In this document: positions 1 through 8,929 of the stretch, one piece after another
How the letters are laid out: the number at the start of each line of letters is the position of its first letter
Position numbering within the stretch: position 1 is the first letter of the stretch
Program-made: the position numbers and the translations under genes
Assembly (NCBI GenBank): GCA_025210735.1
Contig: JAOARD010000040.1
Coordinates: forward strand, 91,347 to 138,618
DNA from: Bacteroidales bacterium
GTDB taxonomy: Bacteria; Bacteroidota; Bacteroidia; Bacteroidales; UBA6680
Direction: 5' to 3'
DNA: 47,272 nt
The notes under the pieces: generated by a model
What the model was told of the DNA's origin: nothing
Database searches by the model: none
The model's input: the letters and a program-made list of their open reading frames with translations, nothing else

Positions 1-2877
1 TATACTTCAGATACAGAAACTACTACACCAGATGTTGCAGAGCTAACAATTAACAGTAATGCAGAGGAGAATCCTTATAAACTTACCATGAATGCTGAGT
101 GCGGGAGTGCTGAGTGGACATATATGATATATCTGTATGAGGATGGAACAGGACTAAATGGAAATAAGGATATAAATGAGCTGGAGGTTCTTGGTTCAAT
201 AGAAGATAAGGTAAACTATGTTGTTCTTTATGACTGTAATAACGATTCAAAAGATGGTATATACTACGTTAGAAAGGATGACGAAGGCTTGAATACCAAG
301 ATTGTTTCTGAGAGAGTTAGTACTCATATGAATGCTGGTCTGAATATGAACGACTGGAAGACACTTAAGGAGTTTATTCTTTGGGCAAAATTAAATTACC
401 CGGCAGACCATTATGGTTGTAATGTATGGGATCATGGATCAGGAATATTCAGAAAAGGAGAAAAAGATTTGCGATCGGCATGTGGAGAGATGAAGGTATG
501 GGAACTAAGAAAAGCTCTTGAAGCATTTAAAGGTGTAGATGGTCAGGGTTTTGATATATTCGGATTTGATGTTTGTCTTTTAGGACAGGTAGAGACTGTT
601 TATGATATTAAGGATTTAACAAAGGTTGTAATTGCATCTGAGAGAACTGAGCCAGGAGATGGTTGGGACTACACAACGCAGATGAAAATGCTTAATGATA
701 ATGCAGGTGTTGTTGATGTTTACGATTTTGCCGATAATATTGTAGTTGAGTTTGATGAGTCGTATGATAATGGCTCTCAGGGTACACGTAGTACTACACA
801 GGCAGCAATACGTACAGATAAATTTAATAGTGAATTTATTCCTGCTCTTAATGCATTTGCTGAGGCTGCATTAATAGAGATGCTTGATATAAAATCTCAG
901 GTTACTACAGCTAGAAATAAGGCATGGTTCTCTGATGGAAATAAGTATAGTGAGCACAGAGATTTAGGTGATTATCTTAAACATCTGAATACAGACCAGT
1001 TACCAGATGTTGTTAAAGAGAAACTTGTTGCTTTACAAACTGCTTACAGTAATAGTATTGTTCAGTTTCGTGAGAATGGTCATCCGAGAGCAACCGGATT
1101 AAAGATGTGGATGCCATATAGTATCTCATCGTCAGAGAATTCTGATTTCTATCTGGATGCAGATAAATACCTGAAGATATCAGAAACTAAATGGGATGAT
1201 TATCTTAGAATGTATGAGAATCCGCTTCCTAAAAAGAAACCTTCGCCTGTAATTGGATACTCAGGGTTAAATAACATAAATATTACAGAGAGTATTAAGT
1301 TATTTGATGCAACTCCTGCTAACCCTCCGGTAATTGAGCGTAAGTGGACTATTACGCCAGATACATATGAGTTTATAAATGGTACAGATGCAACCTCAGA
1401 TAAGGTAGAGGTTAAGTTTACTGCTACAGGAACTTACAGTGTTACATTAGTGGCAAAGAATAGTATTGGTGAGGGTACAAATACATATGAAAATATTGTA
1501 AATGTTAAAGATCTGTCTGTTAGTGCACCAAAAGATCTTGAGGCAACACTGGATAAAGCAACAAGAAAGGTTACTTTAAACTGGGATGGCAACGGAAATG
1601 GTAGTGGAGAAGTTGTTAAGCTAGATGAAGGTTTTGAGGGTGATACATGGCCTCCTGCTGATTGGTCAATAAAGTATAGTAAAGAGATTGATGGTGAGCA
1701 TACAGATCATCCGGCTGATTATAAAAAGTGGATTCATGTTGATGTAAATAGTTTTGGATCACCGAATCCGGGATATATACATTCTGGTAAACACTCTGCT
1801 GGTATTACATATAAGGTTAAGGATTTTAACTGGTTAATTACCCCTTCAATAAATGTTACTAATAACGATAAATTATCGTTCTGGTTGTGGTACAAGAATG
1901 GTGTAGCTAACGATGGTAATGTTTATAGTACTAATTTCAGAGTTTTGATACAATCTGATGGTGCTTGGCATCAGGAACTGTTCTATACAGAGGGAGATGA
2001 TCCGAATTTGTATGAATCGGCAGTTGTTATTGATTTGGCCAAGTATATTGGAAAGAGTATTAAGGTAGCGTTTGTTTACGAGTTTGCAGATGGTTTCCAG
2101 CTTATGGTTGATGATGTAAAGATTAGCAATGCAATAACTACAAACAGATCGTTAAGAGGTGATTTTGTATCGTTTGCAGTATTCAGAGATGGAACAGAGA
2201 TTGCAAGAAGCGAAAAGACTACATATGTTGATCAGCTTGATGAAGGAGATGCGGTATATGAGTATTTTGTTAAAACTGTATATGCAAATCCAGAGACATT
2301 ATCAGAGGCATCTAATAGCGTTTCTGTAGAGGTTCAGACACCTGATTTTAATGCTCCGCAGAATCTGGTTGCTAATCTTGATAAGAATACAAATGATGTT
2401 TCACTTACATGGTCTGATCTAGATAAGAATACATATGAAACATTTGTCTCTTACTCTGTGTACAGAGATAATAATAAGATTGCAGATAATATAAGTACTA
2501 CATCATATACTGATAAACTTGGAAATGTAGAGGGGAATTATGAGTATTATGTTGTTGCAGCATATATTGATCCGCAAGGTGTTTCTGAGGCTTCAAATAA
2601 AGTGTCGGTAAGAGTAGATAAAATAACAACATCTGTAAATGAGACAGAAAATATATCAGTGTCAGTTTACCCTAACCCTTCAAGTGGTGTGTTTACTCTT
2701 ATAACAGAGGGTATTGATAAAGCAAAGTGGTATCTGACAGATGTTAATGGGGTATTGATAAAGTCGGGAGTTATTTCTGAAGATAGAACAGCAATTAATG
2801 TTAATAATGCCGGAGTGTATGTAATAAGGGTTATTTCCGGTAACAGAACACAGAATATAAAGGTTGTTGTTAAATAA
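1..2877 (+). CDS. Secreted clostripain-like (C11) cysteine protease with T9SS sorting domain, 5'-truncated
   Basis: The reading frame is open from base 1, so the start and signal peptide lie outside the window; the first in-window ATG (88) is internal. The clostripain fold shows in WTYMIYLYEDGTG, the catalytic His of VWDHGSG (codon 433-435) and the catalytic Cys of GFDVCLLGQVE (codon 574-576). Downstream come a PKD-like domain (about 1240-1520), a fibronectin type III domain split by a cleaved-adhesin/MAM-like jelly roll (DEGFEGDTWPPADW, about 1621-2130), a second FN3 (about 2343-2625) and a type A T9SS C-terminal domain (VYPNPSSGVFTL, about 2660-2874). The protein should cross the outer membrane through the type IX system and be anchored to or released from the surface. 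The family cleaves after Arg or Lys; the substrate is unknown. A strong terminator follows, so it ends its transcript. Confidence 0.93.
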   Translation, partial: YTSDTETTTPDVAELTINSNAEENPYKLTMNAECGSAEWTYMIYLYEDGTGLNGNKDINELEVLGSIEDKVNYVVLYDCNNDSKDGIYYVRKDDEGLNTKIVSERVSTHMNAGLNMNDWKTLKEFILWAKLNYPADHYGCNVWDHGSGIFRKGEKDLRSACGEMKVWELRKALEAFKGVDGQGFDIFGFDVCLLGQVETVYDIKDLTKVVIASERTEPGDGWDYTTQMKMLNDNAGVVDVYDFADNIVVEFDESYDNGSQGTRSTTQAAIRTDKFNSEFIPALNAFAEAALIEMLDIKSQVTTARNKAWFSDGNKYSEHRDLGDYLKHLNTDQLPDVVKEKLVALQTAYSNSIVQFRENGHPRATGLKMWMPYSISSSENSDFYLDADKYLKISETKWDDYLRMYENPLPKKKPSPVIGYSGLNNINITESIKLFDATPANPPVIERKWTITPDTYEFINGTDATSDKVEVKFTATGTYSVTLVAKNSIGEGTNTYENIVNVKDLSVSAPKDLEATLDKATRKVTLNWDGNGNGSGEVVKLDEGFEGDTWPPADWSIKYSKEIDGEHTDHPADYKKWIHVDVNSFGSPNPGYIHSGKHSAGITYKVKDFNWLITPSINVTNNDKLSFWLWYKNGVANDGNVYSTNFRVLIQSDGAWHQELFYTEGDDPNLYESAVVIDLAKYIGKSIKVAFVYEFADGFQLMVDDVKISNAITTNRSLRGDFVSFAVFRDGTEIARSEKTTYVDQLDEGDAVYEYFVKTVYANPETLSEASNSVSVEVQTPDFNAPQNLVANLDKNTNDVSLTWSDLDKNTYETFVSYSVYRDNNKIADNISTTSYTDKLGNVEGNYEYYVVAAYIDPQGVSEASNKVSVRVDKITTSVNETENISVSVYPNPSSGVFTLITEGIDKAKWYLTDVNGVLIKSGVISEDRTAINVNNAGVYVIRVISGNRTQNIKVVVK

Positions 2878-2931
2878 ATTTGATTTACAATATTCAATTC
2901 TTAAAAGTTAGGTTAAGTAATTAAACTTTTA

Positions 2932-2966
2932 TTAGTCCTCCCTGGTTATCGGAGGACTAATTTTTT
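2932..2966 (+). terminator. Intrinsic terminator after the C11 protease
   Basis: A perfect 10-bp stem (2932-2941 with 2951-2960, TTAGTCCTCC/GGAGGACTAA), a 9-nt loop and a run of six T's. It lies 55 nt after the stop codon. Confidence 0.93.
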
Positions 2967-3108
2967 ATATACCAATGTTTTCTGTTTACATATATGTTGA
3001 TCGGGATAAATATTTAATGTTTTATATAAAATATGGCAAGATGTTTGTTGTATGTTCAGCGTTTAAATATTGTATTAATTCCAGTAGCCGGAACAAAAAT
3101 ATATTCTG

Positions 3109-3864
3109 ATGCGAAAACTGAATTTATTATTGGTAATACTATCTGTTAGTCTGTTCTTTATCTCATGTAGTAAAGATGAAGATCATTTTGTTGATAGTAA
3201 TAGCGAGTCGTTATATAGTTTGGAGTTATTAACAACAGAGAGTGTACCGTTTAATAATCCGGTTGCAGTTACATCTGATTCAGATAATTTGTGGGTGATT
3301 AATAAAAGTGAAGAGGATAATAAATTTGAGGTAATATGTTATAATCATAAAAACAATAAAGCTTTACGAAGCTTTGTTTATGATAACATATTATCAGATG
3401 ATGAAACTGATATATATAGTATTGCGCATGATAAAAGAAATCTGTGGTTATCTGTATCCGGTAAAGAGAACAGTATAATAAAGATTAATCCGGAGAGTGG
3501 AGAGGTAGTTTACAAATCAAAGAGTCCATCAATATTTGCACCATCAAGTATATACTGTGATAATGATACCATATGGTATTCTGCAAAAGGTCTCGTGTTT
3601 ACGGTAGATCCTGTTAAGGACAGATCTGTTCTTAAAGTACAGAGTAACTTTATTTCGTCAGGATTGTTAATTGATGCTGTTGATATATGGGTTGCTGATG
3701 ATATGACAAGGAGCTTTATAATATTTGATAAGAGTACAGGAATAAAGAAGGGAGATGTAAAACTATACCACAGAGAAGTGATTAAGAGTATATGCATACA
3801 TAATAAAAAACTGATAGTATTAACTGATAATAAATTAGATATCTATGAGTGTGTAAAGAACTAG
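3109..3864 (+). CDS. Lipoprotein with probable beta-propeller-like repeats
   Basis: The N terminus is a lipoprotein signal with lipobox FISC, the lipidated Cys being residue 20, followed by the acidic stretch SKDEDH, which in Bacteroidota can favour surface export. The rest (about 230 residues) contains spaced Trp-containing strands (DNLWVINK, RNLWLSVSG, DTIWYSAKG, VDIWVADD), which look like blades of a small beta-propeller of the NHL/YncE kind. No catalytic motif is visible and I do not recognise a specific family. It stands alone between two terminators, so it is probably monocistronic. Confidence 0.8.
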   Translation: MRKLNLLLVILSVSLFFISCSKDEDHFVDSNSESLYSLELLTTESVPFNNPVAVTSDSDNLWVINKSEEDNKFEVICYNHKNNKALRSFVYDNILSDDETDIYSIAHDKRNLWLSVSGKENSIIKINPESGEVVYKSKSPSIFAPSSIYCDNDTIWYSAKGLVFTVDPVKDRSVLKVQSNFISSGLLIDAVDIWVADDMTRSFIIFDKSTGIKKGDVKLYHREVIKSICIHNKKLIVLTDNKLDIYECVKN

Positions 3865-3901
3865 ATTTAGTTCTTTAAGAAGGTTTAGTATTTGGATAAA
3901 G

Positions 3902-3929
3902 AAAAGGGTACAGTTGATGTGCCCTTTTT
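3902..3929 (+). terminator. Intrinsic terminator after the 3109 lipoprotein gene
   Basis: Stem 3903-3911 (AAAGGGTAC) with 3919-3927 (GTGCCCTTT), one G-U pair, 7-nt loop, followed by a T run. Confidence 0.85.
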
Positions 3930-4015
3930 GTGTATATAATATTTTATATTATAAAATGTAATCTTTATTTGATAAACTATTGTTAATGGTATTAGCTAAT
4001 GTTAAATGCATAGAT

Positions 4016-4023
4016 TAATTTTG
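4016..4023 (+). promoter_or_regulatory. Bacteroidota -7 box before the PLP decarboxylase
   Basis: TAATTTTG matches TAnnTTTG exactly and sits 45 nt before the start codon at 4069. No clear TTTG is found 19-21 bp upstream, so only half of the consensus is supported. Confidence 0.5.
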
Positions 4024-4068
4024 CAATTAATACTGTTTTAAGCAGTGCATAACTATAAAAATTAAATA

Positions 4069-5298
4069 ATGAATACCTGGAATAAGTTATCAAAAGAGCA
4101 GATAAACAAACGTGTTTTTGAAGCTCTTTCGCAAAATGTTAATTACCATACCGAAACTATACTGGGAGTACCCGGATCAAATCTGGACGACAGAGTTTTT
4201 TACAGTAATGCTGATTTTCTGAAGGATGCTCCTTTTCTGTCAACAATGATATCAAATCCTAACCATATTGGTTGTCATACTCTTGATGCTTCTGAGAGTT
4301 TCTTTAAAGGAACCCATACAATTGAACGAGAGCTTATTGATATCTGTTCAAGTGATATGTTAAAGGCTGAACCCGGCAGTTGTGATGGTTATGTAGCTTC
4401 TGGTGGTACAGAGGCAAATATGCAAGCTATATGGATATACAGGAATTATTTTGTAAAAGAATTTGGTGCAAAAAACAGTGATATTGTTATACTATGTAGC
4501 GAAGACAGACACTATTCAATGGATAAAGCGGGTAATGTTTTTTGTCTTGATGTTCAGCTTGTTGATGTTGATAGAAAGACAAGAGAGATTACAGAACAAG
4601 CCGTTGTATCAGCTATAGCAGAGGCAAAGCAGAAAGGAAAAAAGTACTTTATTGTTGTAGCAAATATGATGACAACAATGTTTGGTTCTGTTGATCATAT
4701 TGAACGCTATATTGATGCTTTAAAAACAGAGGAGTGTAATTATAAAATACATGTTGATGGAGCTTTTGGAGGGTTTTACTATCCCTTTACAATAGAGTCG
4801 CATGCATATGATTTTAGTAACCCTGAGATAAGCTCATTTACTCTTGATGCACATAAAATGGCACAGGCTCCTTATGGTACAGGTATATTCCTTATTCGTA
4901 AAGGGTTTATGCAATATGCTAATACTGATGCAGCAAAATATGTTGAAGGAGAAGATTATACGTTAATAGGTTCCAGATCAGGGGCAAATGCAATTGCTGT
5001 ATGGATGATATTAATGACGCATGGTCCGTTTGGATGGCAGGAGAAGATATTTATTCTTCAGAAACGTACAGACTGGATGTGTAATGAACTTAAGGCTCTT
5101 GGAATTGATTATTACAGACATCCACAATCTAATTTGATTACCATTAATGCGAATCAGATATCTGATGATATTGCAAAAGAATTTTGGTTGGTGCCGGATA
5201 ATCATGATAAACCGGAGTGGTTCAAGATTGTTGTTATGGATCATGTTACTATAGACAGGTTATCAATGTTGATTGATAGAATTAAAGCTACAAGATAA
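4069..5298 (+). CDS. PLP-dependent group II amino-acid decarboxylase
   Basis: At 409 residues it has the fold-type I, group II decarboxylase pattern: SGGTEANMQAIW in the cofactor region, HVDGAFGGF with Asp230 placed to contact the pyridine nitrogen, and TLDAHKMAQAPYGTG with Lys263 as the Schiff-base lysine. The length is near that of the short archaeal MfnA-like tyrosine/aspartate decarboxylases and shorter than E. coli GadB. The substrate cannot be read from the sequence; aspartate, glutamate, tyrosine or histidine are possible. The next gene rightward is an isoaspartyl peptidase/asparaginase that releases aspartate, a weak hint at aspartate (giving beta-alanine). A terminator separates the two, so they are not an obvious operon. 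Confidence 0.88.
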   Translation: MNTWNKLSKEQINKRVFEALSQNVNYHTETILGVPGSNLDDRVFYSNADFLKDAPFLSTMISNPNHIGCHTLDASESFFKGTHTIERELIDICSSDMLKAEPGSCDGYVASGGTEANMQAIWIYRNYFVKEFGAKNSDIVILCSEDRHYSMDKAGNVFCLDVQLVDVDRKTREITEQAVVSAIAEAKQKGKKYFIVVANMMTTMFGSVDHIERYIDALKTEECNYKIHVDGAFGGFYYPFTIESHAYDFSNPEISSFTLDAHKMAQAPYGTGIFLIRKGFMQYANTDAAKYVEGEDYTLIGSRSGANAIAVWMILMTHGPFGWQEKIFILQKRTDWMCNELKALGIDYYRHPQSNLITINANQISDDIAKEFWLVPDNHDKPEWFKIVVMDHVTIDRLSMLIDRIKATR

Positions 5299-5319
5299 TT
5301 CTGATTAAGATATTTTGTG

Positions 5320-5353
5320 AAAAGGTTGCTTATTTGTATAGGCAGCCTTTTGT
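5320..5353 (+). terminator. Intrinsic terminator after the decarboxylase
   Basis: Stem 5320-5329 (AAAAGGTTGC) with 5342-5351 (GCAGCCTTTT), one G-U pair, then TGTTTTT. Confidence 0.82.
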
Positions 5354-5457
5354 TTTTAATAGATATATAAATTATTTATATTGTAGTATTATAGACAAGT
5401 CTCAAGCTGTTATGCTTTGAGTACTTTATATAGTTTATCTGTTTTATTGTTGATGTC

Positions 5458-6393
5458 ATGTGTGGTACAAACTCCGAAATAATTAATAGCGATCCAACAT
5501 ATGGTTTGGTGATTCATGCAGGAGCCGGTAATATTGTTAAAGAGAATATGCCAGACTCATTAATTGTCAGGTATAAAGAAAAACTGAATGAAGCTCTGGA
5601 TGTAGGTATTGAAATTCTTAGAAAAGGAGGGAAAAGTATTGATGCTGTTGAAGCAACTATACATGTGCTGGAAGATACCCCTCTGTTTAATTCAGGAAAA
5701 GGATCTGTATTTAATCATGATGGAGTTAATGAGATGGATGCATCAATAATGGATGGTAAGACACTGAATGCTGGTGCTGTTTCCGGGGTACGCACAGTTA
5801 AAAACCCTATTTCAGCAGCGTTAATGGTTATGCAAAGATCAGAACATGTTATGTTATCAGGTAGGGGAGCAGATGAATTTGCGGCAGATCAGGGATTGAT
5901 AATTGTTGATAAGTCATATTTTTATACACGTAAAAGATGGGATTCACTTCAATATATAATAGAAAAGCAGAAAAAAGATAAGTATGGTACTGTAGGGTGT
6001 GTTGCCATTGATGTTCATGGAGATATTGTTGCCGGAACCTCAACAGGGGGGATGACAAATAAGCGTTACGGAAGAGTAGGTGGCTCTTCTATTATTGGTG
6101 CAGGAACATATGCAAATAACAAAACTTGTGGTATTTCAGCAACTGGTCATGGAGAGTTTTTCATTCGTTATACTGTAGCTCATGATATATCTGCACTAAT
6201 GGAGTATAAAGAACTGTCGCTTGATGAGGCTGCTAATATTGTGATAAATGAAAAACTGAAACCTGTTAATGGAAGTGGTGGTGTAATTGGGATTGATAAA
6301 GATTTGAATGTGTGTATGACATTTAATACTTCAGGTATGTACAGGGGATATGCTACAAGTAGAGGAGACATAGAAGTTTTAATTTTTGAGTAA
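5458..6393 (+). CDS. Isoaspartyl peptidase/L-asparaginase (Ntn hydrolase)
   Basis: Plant-type asparaginase of 311 residues. It is made as a precursor that cleaves itself before a Thr, which becomes the nucleophile: Thr178 in YGTVGCVAID, followed by the substrate-binding GTSTGGMTNKRYGRVGGSSIIGAGTYA. The N-terminal half has VIHAGAGN and the glycine-rich FNSGKGSVFNHDGVNEMDASIMDG. It hydrolyses beta-aspartyl dipeptides and asparagine. Before the conserved core there is an extra segment starting MCGTNSE, which resembles the mature end of a lipoprotein. The in-frame codons just upstream are hydrophobic (FICFIVDV) but are closed by TAG at 5431, so a signal peptide may have decayed. The gene ends 9 bp from the convergent LuxR-type gene. 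Confidence 0.92.
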   Translation: MCGTNSEIINSDPTYGLVIHAGAGNIVKENMPDSLIVRYKEKLNEALDVGIEILRKGGKSIDAVEATIHVLEDTPLFNSGKGSVFNHDGVNEMDASIMDGKTLNAGAVSGVRTVKNPISAALMVMQRSEHVMLSGRGADEFAADQGLIIVDKSYFYTRKRWDSLQYIIEKQKKDKYGTVGCVAIDVHGDIVAGTSTGGMTNKRYGRVGGSSIIGAGTYANNKTCGISATGHGEFFIRYTVAHDISALMEYKELSLDEAANIVINEKLKPVNGSGGVIGIDKDLNVCMTFNTSGMYRGYATSRGDIEVLIFE

Positions 6394-6402
6394 GGTTATT
6401 GA

Positions 6403-7170
6403 TTACTCAATAATTTTGTTGTTTATAGCAAATCTTATTAATTCAGCCGAGTTTCTGATATTATACTTGCTAAACAAATTCTTCTTATGATATTTAACAG
6501 TATTAATTGAGATGAATAATTTTTTTGCAATCTCAGACTCTTTTAATCCTGTTGCAATAAGTTTTAATACCTCTAGTTCTCTTTTAGTTAGAGTCTTGTT
6601 TTTGGAATCTATTTTTGTTAAGGTTTTTACATCATAATATGTTGTTTTATTTGTTGCATTATCAATAACAGTAAGATTTCCTGATTTTTTGTTTGTAGAC
6701 CTTTCTGATGAAACAAGCACTAACCAAATTTTGCCAGATTTATCAAGTTCAAGAATTTTAGTTTTCAGAGTCATCAAAACAATGTCTTCTTTGTTAATAA
6801 CAATGTTCACGTCAAACGATATCACTTTGTTTTTATCAGGTTTGTTGAAGTGAGTCATATGGATGAAATGCATTGCATTGAGTATCATTTCATAATCCTT
6901 ATGATAGGCTCTGTCGATAAAATATAGATATCCGTTTCTATTTATATGTTCATTATCTTTTGTGCCAATAAAGTATGGATGATCATAATAATAGAAAAAA
7001 TTAAGACTGTACAAGTCTACAATATACACATAGCCTTTGCTGTTAAATTTAAGAGAATCAATACCTTTTATATACGAGTCTGCTATGCTATAATCAATAT
7101 CCTTTTTACAGAATTGTTGATTAAATACAGCTAGATCTTTCCATCTTTTTATAAATTCAGACTTTCTCAT
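6403..7170 (-). CDS. LuxR-family transcriptional regulator with PAS-like sensor region
   Basis: This 255-residue protein ends in a canonical LuxR/FixJ helix-turn-helix: LTKRELEVLKLIATGLKESE, then IAKKLFISINTVKYHKKNLF (about residues 190-250). The N-terminal 180 residues look like a PAS-type sensor fold (FIDRAYHKDYEMILNAMHF, then beta-strands) and lack the phospho-acceptor pattern of a response regulator. The gene diverges from the lipoprotein gene at 7261 across a 90-bp gap that holds an 18-bp perfect palindrome, so autoregulation or control of that neighbour is plausible. The ligand or signal is unknown. Confidence 0.88.
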   Translation of the reverse strand: MRKSEFIKRWKDLAVFNQQFCKKDIDYSIADSYIKGIDSLKFNSKGYVYIVDLYSLNFFYYYDHPYFIGTKDNEHINRNGYLYFIDRAYHKDYEMILNAMHFIHMTHFNKPDKNKVISFDVNIVINKEDIVLMTLKTKILELDKSGKIWLVLVSSERSTNKKSGNLTVIDNATNKTTYYDVKTLTKIDSKNKTLTKRELEVLKLIATGLKESEIAKKLFISINTVKYHKKNLFSKYNIRNSAELIRFAINNKIIE

Positions 7171-7184
7171 TAATTAGTAAAAAA

Positions 7185-7202
7185 ACTACACTATAGTGTA
7201 GT
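7185..7202. promoter_or_regulatory. 18-bp perfect palindrome, candidate operator
   Basis: ACTACACTATAGTGTAGT reads identically on both strands. It lies 15 bp before the LuxR-type start codon, just downstream of the leftward -7 box at 7211-7218, and 58 bp before the divergent lipoprotein gene. Its place at the expected leftward transcript start suits a repressor or autoregulatory site, but binding is inferred. Confidence 0.6.
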
Positions 7203-7210
7203 GTATTGTT

Positions 7211-7218
7211 CAAATATA
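7211..7218 (-). promoter_or_regulatory. -7 box of the LuxR-type gene
   Basis: On the minus strand this reads TATATTTG, an exact TAnnTTTG. Nineteen bp upstream is TTC, a weak match to TTG. The start codon is 40 bp downstream. Confidence 0.55.
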
Positions 7219-7260
7219 ATTGTTCTGTTTGTAAACTGAAATAACAAACTGTATATAATT

Positions 7261-8706
7261 ATGAAATTGATTAAAACAAAGCACATTATAGTGATGTTTG
7301 TTCTTGCTCTTTTTGCTGTTACTTCTTGTAAAAAGGATGATGATGGATCAAAAAAGTTATCTTTTGGCAAAGGTCTGAATATGAAGTTAGGTAAATCGCA
7401 AAAAGAGTTTGCTGTATCAGTTGTGAAAGGCAGTGATTATGTGTATGTTGTAGGTAACACAGAGGCCGATTACGGTATGAAGAGTGATTTCAGTGATTAT
7501 AACGGAGGATATTATGATGTTTATATAAATAAGATATCTGTTGATGGTACAGTATTGTGGGAGAAGTGTTTCGGAGATAAAGATTCAGAGAAAGCTGTTG
7601 GAGCATATGCAACACCAGATGGTGGTCTTATTGTAATTGGAACCTCATCTGATCTTAATTATGCAGGTGGTGGATTAGCCCATCTGGTTGGTTCTGCAGA
7701 TGTTTTTGCATGGAAGATTGGTGCAGACGGAGAGGTACAGTGGAAAACGGATCTTGCAGATAACGGAGAGGATGAATATGCGCATACAGGTGTGATTAAA
7801 GATGATGAACTATATCTGTTATATGCAAAGTCATTTGACAGAGAGTTGACCTGTAAGAGAATTGGTATATCTGATGGTACTGAAAAGCAAGAGAAACTTA
7901 TATATGATAAGTATTCAAGAATAAACAGGATGAAGGTTGATTCAGAGGGTGGCTTTCTACTGGTAGGATCAATAAGTAATGATGCAGGAATAATTAAGTT
8001 ATCAGGATCATTAGATTTGTTGTGGGCTAAATCGCACGGAGGGTCGTCTGGAGATATTGCTTACGATATTGAAGAAACAGGTGATGGTTATCTGGTTATT
8101 GGATCAACAGGTTCATCACAAAAAGGATTAGGTAGTAATGGGCTTTTTCCGTATTACAGAATAATTCATTCTCCTGGAACAAGGAGTTCTGAAGTTTACA
8201 TACTTAAAATTGATAAGAGCGGTACCTTTAAGTGTACTCAGTGGACAAGTGGCAACAACAATAATGTTAACAATATTGGTTGGCAGATTGGTGTTGGTTA
8301 TCTTGAGAGTGGTTGGGCTGCAGAGTATCCGGGATTATCTTATCAGCCTGATGGAGGAAAGAAACTTTATAAGTTATCTGATAATAACTATCTGATACTG
8401 GGAACAGGAACATACCATAAAAATGGTGATGGTGTAAATGGTGCAGGAAATTCAGGCCAGGCAAAGCAAGGTGTTTTGTCTATGAGAGTTAATCCGGCTT
8501 ATCAGATGAAGGATAATCGTAAAGATGATGTATATATTACGTGGGAGAAAGAGTTTTACAGTAATGTTATGCTATCAAAGAATATTAATAGTACCTTGCC
8601 GGGTGTAAAAAGTGTTATAAACTGTTTTGGTTCATATCTGTTTATTGCAGATTCAGATGGTGATATAATGGTATCTTCAGTTCAGAATAGCGAAGTGGAG
8701 AAATAA
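7261..8706 (+). CDS. Lipoprotein with beta-propeller-like repeats
   Basis: The signal peptide ends in the lipobox VTSC, followed by the positively then negatively charged KKDDDGSKK. The mature part (about 455 residues) repeats a blade pattern of the type (S/D)G(T)xLWEKxFGxxxSExAxxxxxTxDGGLIVIGTSSD: DGTVLWEKCFGDKDSEKA, then GEVQWKTDLADNGEDEYAH, then LLWAKSHGGSSGDIAYDI with GYLVIGSTGSS. Such proteins are common in Bacteroidota and are usually surface or periplasmic; no enzyme motif is visible. It is divergent from the LuxR-type regulator and may be its target. Confidence 0.82.
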   Translation: MKLIKTKHIIVMFVLALFAVTSCKKDDDGSKKLSFGKGLNMKLGKSQKEFAVSVVKGSDYVYVVGNTEADYGMKSDFSDYNGGYYDVYINKISVDGTVLWEKCFGDKDSEKAVGAYATPDGGLIVIGTSSDLNYAGGGLAHLVGSADVFAWKIGADGEVQWKTDLADNGEDEYAHTGVIKDDELYLLYAKSFDRELTCKRIGISDGTEKQEKLIYDKYSRINRMKVDSEGGFLLVGSISNDAGIIKLSGSLDLLWAKSHGGSSGDIAYDIEETGDGYLVIGSTGSSQKGLGSNGLFPYYRIIHSPGTRSSEVYILKIDKSGTFKCTQWTSGNNNNVNNIGWQIGVGYLESGWAAEYPGLSYQPDGGKKLYKLSDNNYLILGTGTYHKNGDGVNGAGNSGQAKQGVLSMRVNPAYQMKDNRKDDVYITWEKEFYSNVMLSKNINSTLPGVKSVINCFGSYLFIADSDGDIMVSSVQNSEVEK

Positions 8707-8732
8707 TATAAATAGTAATTTGTTGGTGTCTT

Positions 8733-8777
8733 GAGGCCTCTGAAAGGATTAATTATCTGACGGGGGTCTCTTTTTTT
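8733..8777 (+). terminator. Intrinsic terminator after the 7261 lipoprotein gene
   Basis: GAGGCCTCT (8733-8741) pairs with GGGGGTCTC (8762-8770) through 9 bp including three G-U pairs, with a 20-nt loop, followed by seven T's. Confidence 0.7.
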
Positions 8778-8929
8778 GATTAATACAGGTAAGTGCAGTC
8801 GATAAGTTGAGTTACATTTTCTGCATAAACTACTTGTGAAAGGCTTATTATAAGAATGTACTATTTTGATGATTAGGATAAATAGTTTGTTTAATTTACT
8901 CTGCGTTTCACATTCCTATATTGAGTGTA

